NCBI RefSeq assembly: GCF_019805165.1
Contig: NZ_RWIJ01000003.1
Span: forward strand, 62,001 to 126,000
DNA length: 64,000 nucleotides
Direction of reading: 5' to 3'
Origin: Azospirillum sp. 412522
Lineage (GTDB): Bacteria; Pseudomonadota; Alphaproteobacteria; Azospirillales; Azospirillaceae
A program made the position numbers and the translations under genes. Of the stretch, positions 8,615-17,320 are shown piece after piece; positions within the stretch are counted from its first letter, which is position 1; the number at the start of each line of letters is the position of its first letter. The notes under the pieces are model-generated. The model worked only from the letters and a program-made list of their open reading frames with translations, was not told where the DNA came from and searched no databases.

Positions 8615-10291
8615 TTATTCCACTGTCTCCCTTTTGCCGGCCGTCCGGTCAACGGCGCATAGGTTCAGGGTCTCACCCAGATTGTTGGGGATCGGCCGGC
8701 AGCGCTGCGGATCGAGCCGCAGGCCAAGCAGTTCGGCCGCCTTCGCGGCGCCGGCGGTATCCGGAATGGTGCTCAGCATCAGGAACGGGCCGCGGTGGGA
8801 GGCCACCTTGTCCTTCATGATGGCGAGATAGCCGTTGCCGACCGAATCCGGCTGCAGGAAGTTGGATTGGATGCGGACGAAGGTGGCGCGGGACGGGAAG
8901 GACGGGATGACGTGAGAGATGGCCCAATAGCCGGCCATCAACACCATGGTGTCGTCGGCATCCTCGATGGCCGGCACCTCCGCCGTTACCCAGCGGTCGT
9001 TTGCGCCCTCCGGCCAGGCGACGCGCCCCCAGTCGGCCGGCTGCACGGTCAGCTGCACCAGCGCCAGCAGCGCCGCGGCCAGTCCGACGCGCAGCCGGCG
9101 CGACAGCGGCAGCAGCCCGACCGCCATCGCCAGCGCCAGCGGCGCCAGCATCTCCAGCGGCACCAGATAGCGGTAGATGCAGAACATCACCACCCAAAGC
9201 GCGTAGGTGACGGTGATCGCCGCCAGCAGGAACCGCGTCGCCGGGACCACGGTCAGCCAATCGTTCCGCTTTCCTGACGTGCCTGCGACAACAGTGCAGA
9301 CGAACCCGACCGGCACCAGGACGAACAGCGCCAGCACCCGGAGATCGAAAAACGGCACCTCGCCCACCGTCAGGGGGGAGACGGTGAAGACGAAGGGGAA
9401 GAACAGCCGCTGCCACAGGCCGGGCGGGAAGAAGCTGACATTGACGTAGTCGGAGAGCGCGGCGAAGGGCGATTTGAAGATGTGGTTCATGTGCGGGAAG
9501 ACCGGATTCCCGTAATCGTGCCACAGATGCGCCATCCAGACGCCGCCTCCCAGCGCCAGTCCGACCAGCACGCCGATGCCGAAGAAGAAGGCCAGCCACA
9601 GCCGGCGCCACGGCCGGGCCGGCAGGGCAAGGAAGCCCAGGCACAACCCCACCGCATAGATCACCGTCGGGTTCTTCAGCCCCATCGCCGCGCCGGCCAG
9701 CAGTCCGGCCGCCGCCACCCGCGCGAAGCTGGGCAGCGCCCGGCCGTCGAGGATTCCGGGCAGGCCGCCGGCAATGACGGCCGCCGCGCCCAGCACGCCC
9801 AGGCTGACCACATTGTCCTGGAAGGTGGTGCCGATCAGCCCCAGCGTCCCGCCGCCCAGTCCGCCCATCGTTGCCAGGGCCATGGCGATCAGCGCCCGGT
9901 TCAATGGCGGAACGTTCCGGAAGGAAAAGGACGCAAGCAGATACAGCAGCGACAGGTTGATCCCCTGAAGCGTTCCCCAGAGGAATCCTGCCACCCGTGC
10001 CGGCAGATGGGTCGCCAGCCAATAGAAGGGCACGTCCAGGAACGGGTTGTAGAAGGTCGGCATCTGCGCCGCCAGCAGGTCGCGCCCGATCCGCCCGGTC
10101 AGCATCGCATAGCCGTTGTACCAATGGTAATTCCGCAGGTCCCAGTTCGCGTCCATGCCGAAGGCCAGCGTCAGGAGCCCATAGGCCGGCGGCGCCAGCA
10201 GCAGGAAGGCGAGGCCGATCAGGCGGGCGTTGCGGTCGGCGGCTTGTGTCGGCATCGGATCGGGCGGGCCTTCGTTCATTCGGGTCGGCAT
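8615..10291 (-). CDS. Polytopic membrane protein, probable GT-C type glycosyltransferase
   Basis: A 558-residue integral membrane protein with roughly ten hydrophobic helices spread from about residue 25 to 430 and a soluble C-terminal part. The first loop holds acidic and aromatic residues (MDANWDLRNYHWYNGY, then FYNPFLDVPFYW), as seen in GT-C fold transferases that use lipid-linked sugars. It lies upstream of the GT2 and GtrA-like genes, and the three-part layout recalls gtrA-gtrB-gtr(type) sets. I do not recognise a specific family name. The start is uncertain: ATGs at 10291, 10279 and 10255 are all in frame. Confidence 0.6.
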   Translation of the reverse strand: MPTRMNEGPPDPMPTQAADRNARLIGLAFLLLAPPAYGLLTLAFGMDANWDLRNYHWYNGYAMLTGRIGRDLLAAQMPTFYNPFLDVPFYWLATHLPARVAGFLWGTLQGINLSLLYLLASFSFRNVPPLNRALIAMALATMGGLGGGTLGLIGTTFQDNVVSLGVLGAAAVIAGGLPGILDGRALPSFARVAAAGLLAGAAMGLKNPTVIYAVGLCLGFLALPARPWRRLWLAFFFGIGVLVGLALGGGVWMAHLWHDYGNPVFPHMNHIFKSPFAALSDYVNVSFFPPGLWQRLFFPFVFTVSPLTVGEVPFFDLRVLALFVLVPVGFVCTVVAGTSGKRNDWLTVVPATRFLLAAITVTYALWVVMFCIYRYLVPLEMLAPLALAMAVGLLPLSRRLRVGLAAALLALVQLTVQPADWGRVAWPEGANDRWVTAEVPAIEDADDTMVLMAGYWAISHVIPSFPSRATFVRIQSNFLQPDSVGNGYLAIMKDKVASHRGPFLMLSTIPDTAGAAKAAELLGLRLDPQRCRPIPNNLGETLNLCAVDRTAGKRETVE

Positions 10292-10638
10292 GCCGACCGG
10301 TTGGGCAACTTGGTATGCGGCTGAGCCGCCGGCGGCAAGGGGCGGTGCGGATCGTTCCGGAATTGCCGGGTGTTTCGGCGCCGCCGCCGCCGCGGGGATG
10401 AACGGAAGAGACGCCAGCCCTATTCCCTGCGTTTGGGTATCCGCAATCGGACCTGACCGGTACGATCACCGGCTATCGGCGCAAGAATCATGCGCGTTGG
10501 TGCATTGGCGCATGCCTGTTCGCTCAGTGCGTGCCGGGAAAAGGGCAAGCTTCCTCTGGCAATGGCCTGTTCGGTCTGCTATTCACCACGCTCTGCATGC
10601 GCACGCTTGCGCCTTCTTGCGCGACAGGATTTCTGGCG
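10292..10638. other. Intergenic region upstream of leuD, no gene seen
   Basis: About 350 bases between divergent genes. No reading frame here looks coding, and no leucine-rich leader peptide or clear attenuator is visible. The leuD promoter must lie here, but I cannot place it with confidence. Confidence 0.5.
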
Positions 10639-11250
10639 ATGGAAAAGTTCACGGTTCTCACCGGCGTTGCGGCGCCGCTGCCGATGATCAACGTCGATAC
10701 CGACATGATCATCCCGAAGCAGTTCCTGAAGACCATCAAGCGGACGGGGCTTGGCAAGCATCTGTTCGACGAGATGCGTTACACCCCCGAGGGGCAGGAG
10801 ATCGCGGACTTCGTCCTGAACAAGCCGGCCTACCGCAAGGCCAGCATCATGGTGGCGGGCGACAATTTCGGCTGCGGCTCCTCGCGCGAGCATGCGCCTT
10901 GGGCGCTGGCCGATTTCGGCATCCGCTGCATCATCGCCCCTAGCTTCGCCGACATCTTCTACAACAACTGTTTCAAGAACGGCATCCTGCCGATCAAGTT
11001 GCCGAAGGAGCAGGTCGACCTGCTGCTCGACGACGCGTCGCGCGGGTCGAACGCCGTCATCACGGTCGACCTTGAGAAGCAGACCATCACCGGCCCGGAT
11101 GGCGGCACCATCTCCTTCGAGCTGGACCCCTTCCGCAAGCATTGCCTGCTGAACGGCCTGGACGACATCGGACTGACCCTGCAGCAGTCGGCCCAGATCG
11201 ACGGGTACGAGGGCAAGCAGCGCGCCGGCCAGCCGTGGATGTGGGGCTGA
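10639..11250 (+). CDS. leuD: 3-isopropylmalate dehydratase small subunit
   Basis: A 203-residue swivel subunit of isopropylmalate isomerase (second step of leucine synthesis), which pairs with LeuC (not in the window). [47 protein letters not shown] and [17 protein letters not shown] are family hallmarks. The start at 10639 is set by this N-terminus and an AGGA about ten bases upstream. leuB follows 72 bp downstream on the same strand, so co-transcription is likely. Confidence 0.96.
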   Translation: MEKFTVLTGVAAPLPMINVDTDMIIPKQFLKTIKRTGLGKHLFDEMRYTPEGQEIADFVLNKPAYRKASIMVAGDNFGCGSSREHAPWALADFGIRCIIAPSFADIFYNNCFKNGILPIKLPKEQVDLLLDDASRGSNAVITVDLEKQTITGPDGGTISFELDPFRKHCLLNGLDDIGLTLQQSAQIDGYEGKQRAGQPWMWG

Positions 11251-11322
11251 CCGCCTCCGTCCCCGCCCGATCCTCATCAACTTCTGTCTTCTTGACGTCT
11301 GACATTTGGGAGTGCGCCCGCC

Positions 11323-12438
11323 ATGGCCGCCAATAAGAAGCTTCTGTTCCTTCCCGGTGACGGTATCGGCCCGGAGGTGATGCGCCAGGTTCGCCGGGTC
11401 ATCGACTGGATGGACCGCAAGCGCAAGATCACCTTCGACGTGTCCGAAGGCCTGGTCGGCGGCGCGGCCATCGACGCCCATGGCGTTCCGTTGTCCGATG
11501 CCACGCTGGCCGAGGCGCTGGCGGTTGACGCGGTGATGCTGGGCGCCGTCGGCGGCCCGAAGTGGGACAACCCGACGGACTACACCAAGCGTCCGGAAGC
11601 CGGCCTGCTGGCCCTGCGCAAGGAACTGGGCCTGTTCGCCAACCTGCGCCCGGCCGTGGTGTTCGACGCGCTGGTCGACGCCTCGACCCTGAAGGCCGAC
11701 GTCATCCGCGGGCTGGACATCCTGATCGTGCGCGAACTGACCGGCGGCGTCTATTTCGGTGAGCCGCGCGGCATCACCGACATCGGCAACGGCGAGCGCC
11801 GCGGCGTCAACACCCAGGTCTACACCACGCCGGAAATCCGCCGTGTCGCCCGTGTCGCGTTCGAGCTGGCCCGCAAGCGCGGCAACAAGCTCTGCTCGAT
11901 GGAAAAGGCGAACGTCATGGAGTCCGGCCTGCTGTGGCGGCAGGAAGTGACCAAGCTGCACCAGGAAGAGTTCCAGGACGTCGAGCTGAGCCACATGTAC
12001 GCCGACAACGGCGCCATGCAGCTGCTGAAGAACCCCAAGCAGTTCGACGTGATCGTCACCGACAACCTGTTCGGCGACATCCTGTCGGACGAGGCGGCCA
12101 TGATGACCGGCTCGCTCGGCATGCTGCCGTCGGCCTCGCTGGGCGCTCCGGATGCCGCCGGCAACCGCAAGGCGCTGTACGAGCCGGTGCACGGCTCCGC
12201 TCCGGACATCGCCGGCCGCGATCTTGCCAACCCCTGCGCGACGCTGCTGTCCTTCGCGATGTGCCTGCGCTACTCGTTCAACCTGGACGAGGACGCCAAG
12301 CTGATCGAGCGCTCCATCCAGAACGTGCTGGGCGGCGGCATGCGGACGTCCGACATCATGGCTCCGGGCATGGCGCGCTGCTCCACCACCGTCATGGGCG
12401 ACTCGATCCTGCGCGAACTGGACAAGCTGGCGTCCTGA
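11323..12438 (+). CDS. leuB: 3-isopropylmalate dehydrogenase
   Basis: A 371-residue NAD-dependent decarboxylating dehydrogenase, third enzyme of leucine synthesis. It has the nucleotide-site start [21 protein letters not shown], the substrate motif [15 protein letters not shown] and the adenine-binding loop [18 protein letters not shown]. Length is normal for bacterial LeuB. It lies directly after leuD and is closed by a strong terminator. Confidence 0.97.
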   Translation: MAANKKLLFLPGDGIGPEVMRQVRRVIDWMDRKRKITFDVSEGLVGGAAIDAHGVPLSDATLAEALAVDAVMLGAVGGPKWDNPTDYTKRPEAGLLALRKELGLFANLRPAVVFDALVDASTLKADVIRGLDILIVRELTGGVYFGEPRGITDIGNGERRGVNTQVYTTPEIRRVARVAFELARKRGNKLCSMEKANVMESGLLWRQEVTKLHQEEFQDVELSHMYADNGAMQLLKNPKQFDVIVTDNLFGDILSDEAAMMTGSLGMLPSASLGAPDAAGNRKALYEPVHGSAPDIAGRDLANPCATLLSFAMCLRYSFNLDEDAKLIERSIQNVLGGGMRTSDIMAPGMARCSTTVMGDSILRELDKLAS

Positions 12439-12462
12439 TCGCGACGGCGACGTTTCCCAAAG

Positions 12463-12497
12463 AAAAAGGCCCCGTCCGCAAGGACGGGGCCTTTTTT
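12463..12497. terminator. Bidirectional intrinsic terminator after leuB
   Basis: Perfect 10-bp stem: GGCCCCGTCC at 12468-12477 and GGACGGGGCC at 12482-12491, with a GCAA tetraloop. TTTTTT follows at 12492-12497 and AAAAA precedes at 12463-12467. It can therefore stop leuB on plus and the KGG-repeat gene on minus. Confidence 0.92.
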
Positions 12498-12529
12498 ATG
12501 CACGGCTGCAGCGGTTCAGCCGCGGCTTT

Positions 12530-12820
12530 TCAATCCCCACCGGCCGGCCGGTCGGCCGTACGGCCGCCATGGCTCGCCTGCCCACCCTTGCGGCCGGCTT
12601 CCGCCGCCAGCGAGGGGTTCTTGGAGAAGCTGCGCGAGGATGCGGGCACGCTGCGCCCGCCCTTGCGGCCGGCTTCCGCCGCCAGCTCCGGGTTCTTCGA
12701 AAAGCTGCGCTTGTCGGCCGGCACGCTTTCACCGCCTTTGCTGGCGATCTGGCGTTGCCGATCGGGGTCCATCGACGCGAAACCGCGACCCGACGTGCGA
12801 TTGCTCTCTTTCGAGGCCAT
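12530..12820 (-). CDS. KGG-repeat general stress protein (con-10/GsiB type)
   Basis: A 96-residue, highly hydrophilic protein built from short repeats. DRQRQIASKGG is followed by two near-identical blocks of RSFSKNPxLAAEAGRKGG with only serine/alanine changes between them. This is the stress-induced KGG motif found in GsiB, con-10 and related desiccation or osmotic stress proteins. The ATG at 12820 (MASKES) lies six bases after GGAGG, so it is preferred over a TTG two codons upstream. An EcfG-type promoter motif lies just upstream. The exact molecular role is not known for this family. Confidence 0.85.
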   Translation of the reverse strand: MASKESNRTSGRGFASMDPDRQRQIASKGGESVPADKRSFSKNPELAAEAGRKGGRSVPASSRSFSKNPSLAAEAGRKGGQASHGGRTADRPAGGD

Positions 12821-12853
12821 AACCAACCTCCGACTGTGCCTTGTTGGTTTGAC

Positions 12854-12878
12854 AACCGGCAGGCCGCAAAGTGGTTCC
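12854..12878 (-). promoter_or_regulatory. Candidate EcfG-type (general stress sigma) promoter of the KGG gene
   Basis: On the minus strand GGAAC (12878-12874) and GTT (12856-12854) are separated by 17 bases. This fits the alphaproteobacterial general stress consensus GGAAC-N16/17-cGTT apart from G for C before the GTT. It is about 35 bp upstream of the start codon of a stress-type gene. The same motif with the same spacing occurs at 37239-37263. Confidence 0.6.
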
Positions 12879-13362
12879 CGTCTTGACCTATTAAATCATT
12901 TATGGCAGCGCGGGGACGCGGCACGGCCTTTGCCCGAGATCGCTCTCCGGACAAATGATCGGTTGCATAACATAGCCTGTCATTGCCCGATTTCTCGTTT
13001 CCCAAGAATGTCTGCGTCACATTTGGATTCTGTACCGCAAGTGATGCAAGCTATTGCCGCTATGATGGTTCTGTATCAGCTTCAGTATTTTCTTGAGAAA
13101 TTTCCGGGAAAACTTAAGGTCATACCTATGAATTTACCAAAATTCCGCGATTATTGCGTGTACAGTCGAATTAATTGTTCAGGAGATTATAATATTATCT
13201 GAGATAATTACTTTGCTCGAATGTTAGGTTATGAGAAAAGCATTTGGTGTTGCTGTGGGTTTTAATGAGATTTTTAAGAAATTGGCAAGGTTTTCCGGGG
13301 TGTCATTGAGGCAGTCCGGAGTGTCGATGCCGGTCCGTACGCATATGGGCAGGGGGGTGACG
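12879..13362. other. AT-richer intergenic region between KGG gene and receiver-domain gene
   Basis: About 480 bases. From roughly 13080 to 13310 it is clearly AT-richer than the rest of the window, with runs such as GAGATTATAATATTATCTGA. Open frames here use codons unlike neighbouring genes, and none resembles a protein I know. It probably holds the promoter for the downstream regulator gene. Nothing else is supported. Confidence 0.5.
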
Positions 13363-13761
13363 ATGCCGACCGTGCTTGTGGTGGATGACGATCCTGCGAT
13401 TCGCCTGGTGCTCCGCCGACTTCTTGAAAATGTGGGGGTGGAGGTTTCCGAGGCGGAGGATGGCGACGAAGCCATGCGGCTGTTCAGGGCAAGCAGACCC
13501 GATCTGGTGATCTGCGACGTGGTGATGCCCTATGCCGATGGTCTCCAGACGATCAGGAGAATGAGGCGCCTCGCCCCGGCGGCAAAGATCATCGCCATCT
13601 CCGGCGGTGGCCGCAGCAAGGCGATGGACCTGCTGACGGCGGCCCAGCGGATGGGGGCCGACCATGCTCTGGTGAAGCCGATCGAGAAAAGCCAGATTGC
13701 GCTGATCATCGATTTCTGCGCTGTTGACCGCGGCGTCCCGGCGTCACCGCCCATGTCCTGA
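13363..13761 (+). CDS. Single-domain response regulator (REC only)
   Basis: A 132-residue CheY-like receiver. VLVVDDDPAIRLVL carries the acidic pocket, LVICDVVMPYADG the phospho-acceptor Asp (about residue 52), IIAISGGG the Ser/Thr switch and HALVKPI the conserved Lys. There is no output domain. The start at 13363 follows AGGGGGGT at 13351-13358; upstream in-frame ATGs have no such site and would add non-homologous residues. The next gene begins 25 bp downstream on the same strand, so the two are likely co-expressed. The cognate kinase is unknown. Confidence 0.88.
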   Translation: MPTVLVVDDDPAIRLVLRRLLENVGVEVSEAEDGDEAMRLFRASRPDLVICDVVMPYADGLQTIRRMRRLAPAAKIIAISGGGRSKAMDLLTAAQRMGADHALVKPIEKSQIALIIDFCAVDRGVPASPPMS

Positions 13762-13786
13762 TGCCGCCGGAGTGCAGGTCCCCGTG

Positions 13787-15232
13787 ATGTCGATCGAGGC
13801 CGTGCGGCGCCTGTTGCACAGGTGGTTCAGGCGAGCTGAGCCGCCCGCCCGCCCACAGGCGCCGGCCGCCGTTCGACGTCCTGCCGAAGATGGAGGGCAG
13901 AGGGCGGCCGTGCCGGAGCCGCGCGGGCTTGAGCAGCGCCTGTGGCGGCTGCTGATGCAGCCGGCGGTCGCGTCCACCGGCCGGGTCCATCTGATCGATC
14001 TTGGCATGATGCGGGAATGTCTGGGGGCGAACTGGCCGGCCCTGCGCCAGCGGGTCTTCGCTGCGGCCGATGCTCTCATCGACCGGTCCCTGACCCGCAA
14101 CGACATCAGCTTCAGAACTTCGGCCGACGACTATGTCCTGGTTTTCGCGTCGCTCGACCGCCATGCCGCCGCCCTGGTGTGCGCCAGGATCGCCCAGGAG
14201 TTGCTGCAGCTGTTTCTGGGCGACGACCGCTCGGCCGATATCCGCGTATCGACCGCCGTCGGCGTGGTGGACGGGCATATCCAATTCGAGCATTCCTTCG
14301 CCAAGCTGCTGATGGCGAACGCGCGGCCGCAGGCGGACCGCCGGACCGGCGACCGGATCGATATGGCGACGGCCGCCACGGCTGCCGGTGACGGATCGCC
14401 GGCGCTGCCGGCCCCCCTGGCGTATGCAGGCGAGGGAGCCGCTAAGGTTCCGGTCGTCCTTCCTCAGTTGAGGCTGTCGCCCGACGACTCCGGCCGGTTC
14501 GGCATCAAATACCGGCCGGTCTGGGACATCGGCCAGCTGGCGATCTCGACCTATATGGGCATTCCGGTGCGCAGCTTTCCCGACGGATCTTTCGTGGAAG
14601 GGGCGGCGGCCCTGAATTCCGTCACGGACGCCATGGAGATCCTGAAGCTCGACGCCGATGCGCTGGTCGGTTCCGTCGAGATCCTGAACGGGCTCTTCCG
14701 AAGAAAATCCCGGCTGCTGATGTCGGTGCCGGTCTGCTTCGACACGCTCGCGGCCCGCCGCACCCGGCAGCCCTATCTCGAAATCTGCCAGTCGATTCCC
14801 GACTATCTGCGCCGCTTCCTGATCTTCGAGCTTCTTCGTTTCCCGCCGGGGGTGCCGACCGGCCGGTTGAGCGAACTGCTGCACGAGATCAGGCCCTATT
14901 GCCGATGGTCCTTCATGCAGATGGAATTCAGGCAGCAGAGCTTTTCCGGCCTTGCCGGCACCGGGTTGAGCGGCATCAGCATGGCGATGCCGGCCGACCG
15001 TTCCGCCGAACCGCGGCTGATGGAGGAGATGAACGCCATCGTCACGGTCGCCGAGCGGGCCGGCCTGATGATCTGCGTCACCGGCCTGTCGACCACCAGC
15101 ATGGTGGTGGCGGCCAGGGCGGCCGGGGTCAGGCTTGTCGCTGGCAACCGCATCGGCCTGCCGCAGAACCGGCCTCGGGCAATGAAGCGCCTGGACTGGC
15201 CCGACCTGTACCGGGAGGACGACGAGGGCTGA
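13787..15232 (+). CDS. Degenerate GGDEF-EAL-like protein (probably non-catalytic)
   Basis: A 481-residue protein. The N-terminal half has a remnant of a GGDEF fold: RNDISFRTSADDYVLVFASL resembles the strand-turn around the active site but lacks the G-G-(D/E)-E-F signature. The C-terminal half (from about residue 245) follows an EAL fold: IKYRPVWDIGQLAISTYMGI aligns with the first barrel strand, but the EAL glutamate is absent. AGVRLVAGNRIGLPQ matches the final barrel segment. It should not make or cleave c-di-GMP, and may bind a nucleotide or a partner. The start at 13787 is chosen by spacing to GGAG; the frame is open further upstream. It is coupled to the REC gene. Confidence 0.6.
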   Translation: MSIEAVRRLLHRWFRRAEPPARPQAPAAVRRPAEDGGQRAAVPEPRGLEQRLWRLLMQPAVASTGRVHLIDLGMMRECLGANWPALRQRVFAAADALIDRSLTRNDISFRTSADDYVLVFASLDRHAAALVCARIAQELLQLFLGDDRSADIRVSTAVGVVDGHIQFEHSFAKLLMANARPQADRRTGDRIDMATAATAAGDGSPALPAPLAYAGEGAAKVPVVLPQLRLSPDDSGRFGIKYRPVWDIGQLAISTYMGIPVRSFPDGSFVEGAAALNSVTDAMEILKLDADALVGSVEILNGLFRRKSRLLMSVPVCFDTLAARRTRQPYLEICQSIPDYLRRFLIFELLRFPPGVPTGRLSELLHEIRPYCRWSFMQMEFRQQSFSGLAGTGLSGISMAMPADRSAEPRLMEEMNAIVTVAERAGLMICVTGLSTTSMVVAARAAGVRLVAGNRIGLPQNRPRAMKRLDWPDLYREDDEG

Positions 15233-15257
15233 CGCGCCGACCGACCGTCGGTGCCGT

Positions 15258-16127
15258 TCAGAGCGCGGCGATCGCCTCGGCCAGCGCCACCAGACGGCGG
15301 GCGTTCTCGACATGCAGGGTCTCCACCAGCTTGCCGTCGACCAGCACGACCCCCTTGCCCGCGGCAGCGGCCTCCGCATGGGCGGCGATGATGCGGTGGG
15401 CCTGGGCGATCTCCTCGGCGTCGGGGGCGAAGGCGGCGTTGCAGGCGGCGATGGTCTTGGGATGGATCAGCGTCTTGCCGTCGAAGCCCAGCTCGCGCCC
15501 CTGCCGGCAGGAGGCGGCGAAGCCCTCGTCATCGTTCAGGTCCAGATGCACCCCGTCCAACACCGCCAGCCCATAGGCGCGGGCCGCCAGCAGGCAAAGC
15601 CCGAGGCTGGTGATCATCGGCAGCCGCTGCGCCGTGTGGGCGGCATGCAAATCCTTGGCGAGGTCGGACGTGCCGAGCACCAGCGCGCCGACGACGGGGG
15701 AGGACCCCGCGATTTCCCTGGCGTTCAGGATGCCCAGCGGCGTCTCCATCATGCACCAGACCGACTGTCCGGCCGGCGCCCCGGCGGCGCGCAGAACCGC
15801 CTCGGCCTGCCGCACCATGTCGGCGCTCTCCACCTTCGGCAGCAGCACGGCATCGGCGCCGCTGCCCGCCGCCATGCGCAGGTCGTCATAGCCCCAAGGT
15901 GTATTCAGTCCGTTGACGCGGACGATCAGTTCCCGCCGGCCATAGCCGCCGGCGGCCAGGGCGGCGGCTATGGTGTCGCGCGCCATCGCCTTGGCGTCCG
16001 GAGCGACCGCATCCTCAAGGTCGAGGATGAGCCCGTCGGCGGGCAGGCTGCGCCCCTTCTCCAGGGCGCGGGCATTCGAGCCCGGCATGTAGAGCACGCT
16101 GCGGCGGGGGCGGACGGTCGTGGCCAT
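15258..16127 (-). CDS. HpcH/HpaI-type CoA-ester lyase (CitE-like)
   Basis: A 289-residue TIM-barrel protein of the CitE/malyl-CoA lyase group. RSVLYMPGSNARALEK, DGLILDLEDAVAP, IVRVNGLNTPWGYDDL and AVLLPKVESADMV are the conserved CoA and Mg-binding segments. Stand-alone CitE-like proteins act on malyl-CoA, citramalyl-CoA or methylmalyl-CoA. No citrate lyase partner (CitD, CitF) is nearby, so citrate lyase itself is unlikely. Substrate cannot be set from sequence. It is convergent with the preceding plus-strand gene (25-bp gap) and divergent from pdxY. Confidence 0.85.
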   Translation of the reverse strand: MATTVRPRRSVLYMPGSNARALEKGRSLPADGLILDLEDAVAPDAKAMARDTIAAALAAGGYGRRELIVRVNGLNTPWGYDDLRMAAGSGADAVLLPKVESADMVRQAEAVLRAAGAPAGQSVWCMMETPLGILNAREIAGSSPVVGALVLGTSDLAKDLHAAHTAQRLPMITSLGLCLLAARAYGLAVLDGVHLDLNDDEGFAASCRQGRELGFDGKTLIHPKTIAACNAAFAPDAEEIAQAHRIIAAHAEAAAAGKGVVLVDGKLVETLHVENARRLVALAEAIAAL

Positions 16128-16158
16128 GGCGGTGTCCCCAGGATGCGGATCAAGTCAC

Positions 16159-16194
16159 GCGGATGGTTGTGCGGATGGTTGTGCGGATGGTTGG
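16159..16194. repeat. 12-bp tandem repeat, three copies
   Basis: Units gcggatggttgt at 16159-16170 and 16171-16182 are identical, and 16183-16194 differs only in its last base. It lies in the divergent spacer between the CoA lyase gene and pdxY, about 30 bp upstream of the lyase start, so it could lie in that gene's promoter region. Confidence 0.8.
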
Positions 16195-16356
16195 AGAGCG
16201 CAGCTTTAGCGGCGCGCTCCCGCTCTGTCCATCATCCACGCCGTCGCGGCGGCGTGGGTGCGTGGAACGATGCATGGCAGCCATGCCGGGCCTCCGGGCC
16301 GTTGCGGCGGAGTCGGCGCCTTTACGCCCGGCGGACCGTCGCTTACGCTTGGCCCC

Positions 16357-17217
16357 ATGAAAAGCGTCCTCACCATCCAATCGCATGTCGCCTATGGTTA
16401 TGTCGGCAACCGGGCCGCGGTGTTTCCGCTGCAGCGGCTGGGGATCGACGCCACGGCGGTGAACACCGTCCAGTTCTCCAACCACACCGGCTATGGCGCC
16501 TGGACCGGGCAGGTCTTCACGGCCGAGCACATCGCCGACATCGTCGACGGTATCGCCGCCCGCGGCGTGCTGCCGGCCCAGGACGCGGTGCTGTCCGGCT
16601 ATATGGGCGCCGTCGAGCTGGGACAGGTGATCGTGGAGACCGCGGCGCGGGTGAAGGGCGCCAATCCGCGGGCGATCTACTGCTGCGATCCGGTGATGGG
16701 CGACGTCGGCCGCGGGTTCTTCGTGCGGCCCGGCCTGCCGGAATTCATCCGCGACCATGCCGTCCCCGCCGCCGACCTGATGACGCCCAACCAGTTCGAG
16801 CTGGAATATCTGACCGACCGCAAGGTTGAGACGCTCGACGACGCGCTGGCCGCCACCGCGGTTCTGCGCGCGCGGGGGCCGCGGCTGGTCCTGGTCACCA
16901 GCCTGACCCGCAGCGATGCCGACCCCGACAGCATCGAGATGCTGGTGGATGCCGGCGACGGCGCCTGGCTGGTGGCGACGCCGCGCCTGACCTTCGATCC
17001 GCCGCCCAACGGGTCGGGCGATGCGGTGGCGGCGCTGTTCCTTGCCCATTATCTGACTGCCTTCGATCCGGCCGACGCGCTGGAAAAGGCGGCGGCGGCG
17101 ATCTTCGCCATCTTCGAGACGACGCGGCGCATGGGCATGCGGGAGCTTCAGCTGATCGCCGCCCAGGACGATTTCGTCGATCCGCCCCGGCGCTTTTCCG
17201 CCACCCGTCTGCGCTGA
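16357..17217 (+). CDS. pdxY: Pyridoxal kinase
   Basis: A 286-residue ribokinase-fold kinase of the PdxY/PdxK group that phosphorylates pyridoxal in the vitamin B6 salvage pathway. [20 protein letters not shown] is the family N-terminus and fixes the start at 16357. [43 protein letters not shown] and the ATP-site [14 protein letters not shown] follow in order. It stands alone, and convergent tandem repeats separate it from the histidine kinase gene. Confidence 0.93.
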   Translation: MKSVLTIQSHVAYGYVGNRAAVFPLQRLGIDATAVNTVQFSNHTGYGAWTGQVFTAEHIADIVDGIAARGVLPAQDAVLSGYMGAVELGQVIVETAARVKGANPRAIYCCDPVMGDVGRGFFVRPGLPEFIRDHAVPAADLMTPNQFELEYLTDRKVETLDDALAATAVLRARGPRLVLVTSLTRSDADPDSIEMLVDAGDGAWLVATPRLTFDPPPNGSGDAVAALFLAHYLTAFDPADALEKAAAAIFAIFETTRRMGMRELQLIAAQDDFVDPPRRFSATRLR

Positions 17218-17305
17218 GCAACCTCCGGTCCGCCTCCATTGGCGACCTCCGGTCGCTCCGCATTGGCGACCTCCGGTTTGCTTGCATTAGCGACCTCCGG
17301 TCGCC
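17218..17305. repeat. 24-bp tandem repeat, three full copies plus a partial fourth
   Basis: Units start at 17218, 17242, 17266 and 17290. Each begins GC(A/G)ACCTCCGGT and ends CATTG or a variant; the last is cut to 16 bases. The array fills the spacer between the convergent pdxY and histidine kinase genes, starting directly after the pdxY stop. Confidence 0.85.
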
Positions 17306-17320
17306 GGCAGCCGAACAGCC

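Noticed and set aside
12463..12497. Possible riboswitch or attenuator at leuB end
   Set aside because: The hairpin with loop GCAA and T tract is an ordinary intrinsic terminator after the gene, not a leader.
13008..13202. Short plus-strand frame starting at an ATG in the AT-rich spacer
   Set aside because: Codon use is unlike neighbouring genes, there is no ribosome site, and the product resembles nothing known.
16159..17305. CRISPR-like array suggested by the two tandem repeats
   Set aside because: Units follow each other without unique spacers, are only 12 and 24 bp, and no cas genes are near.
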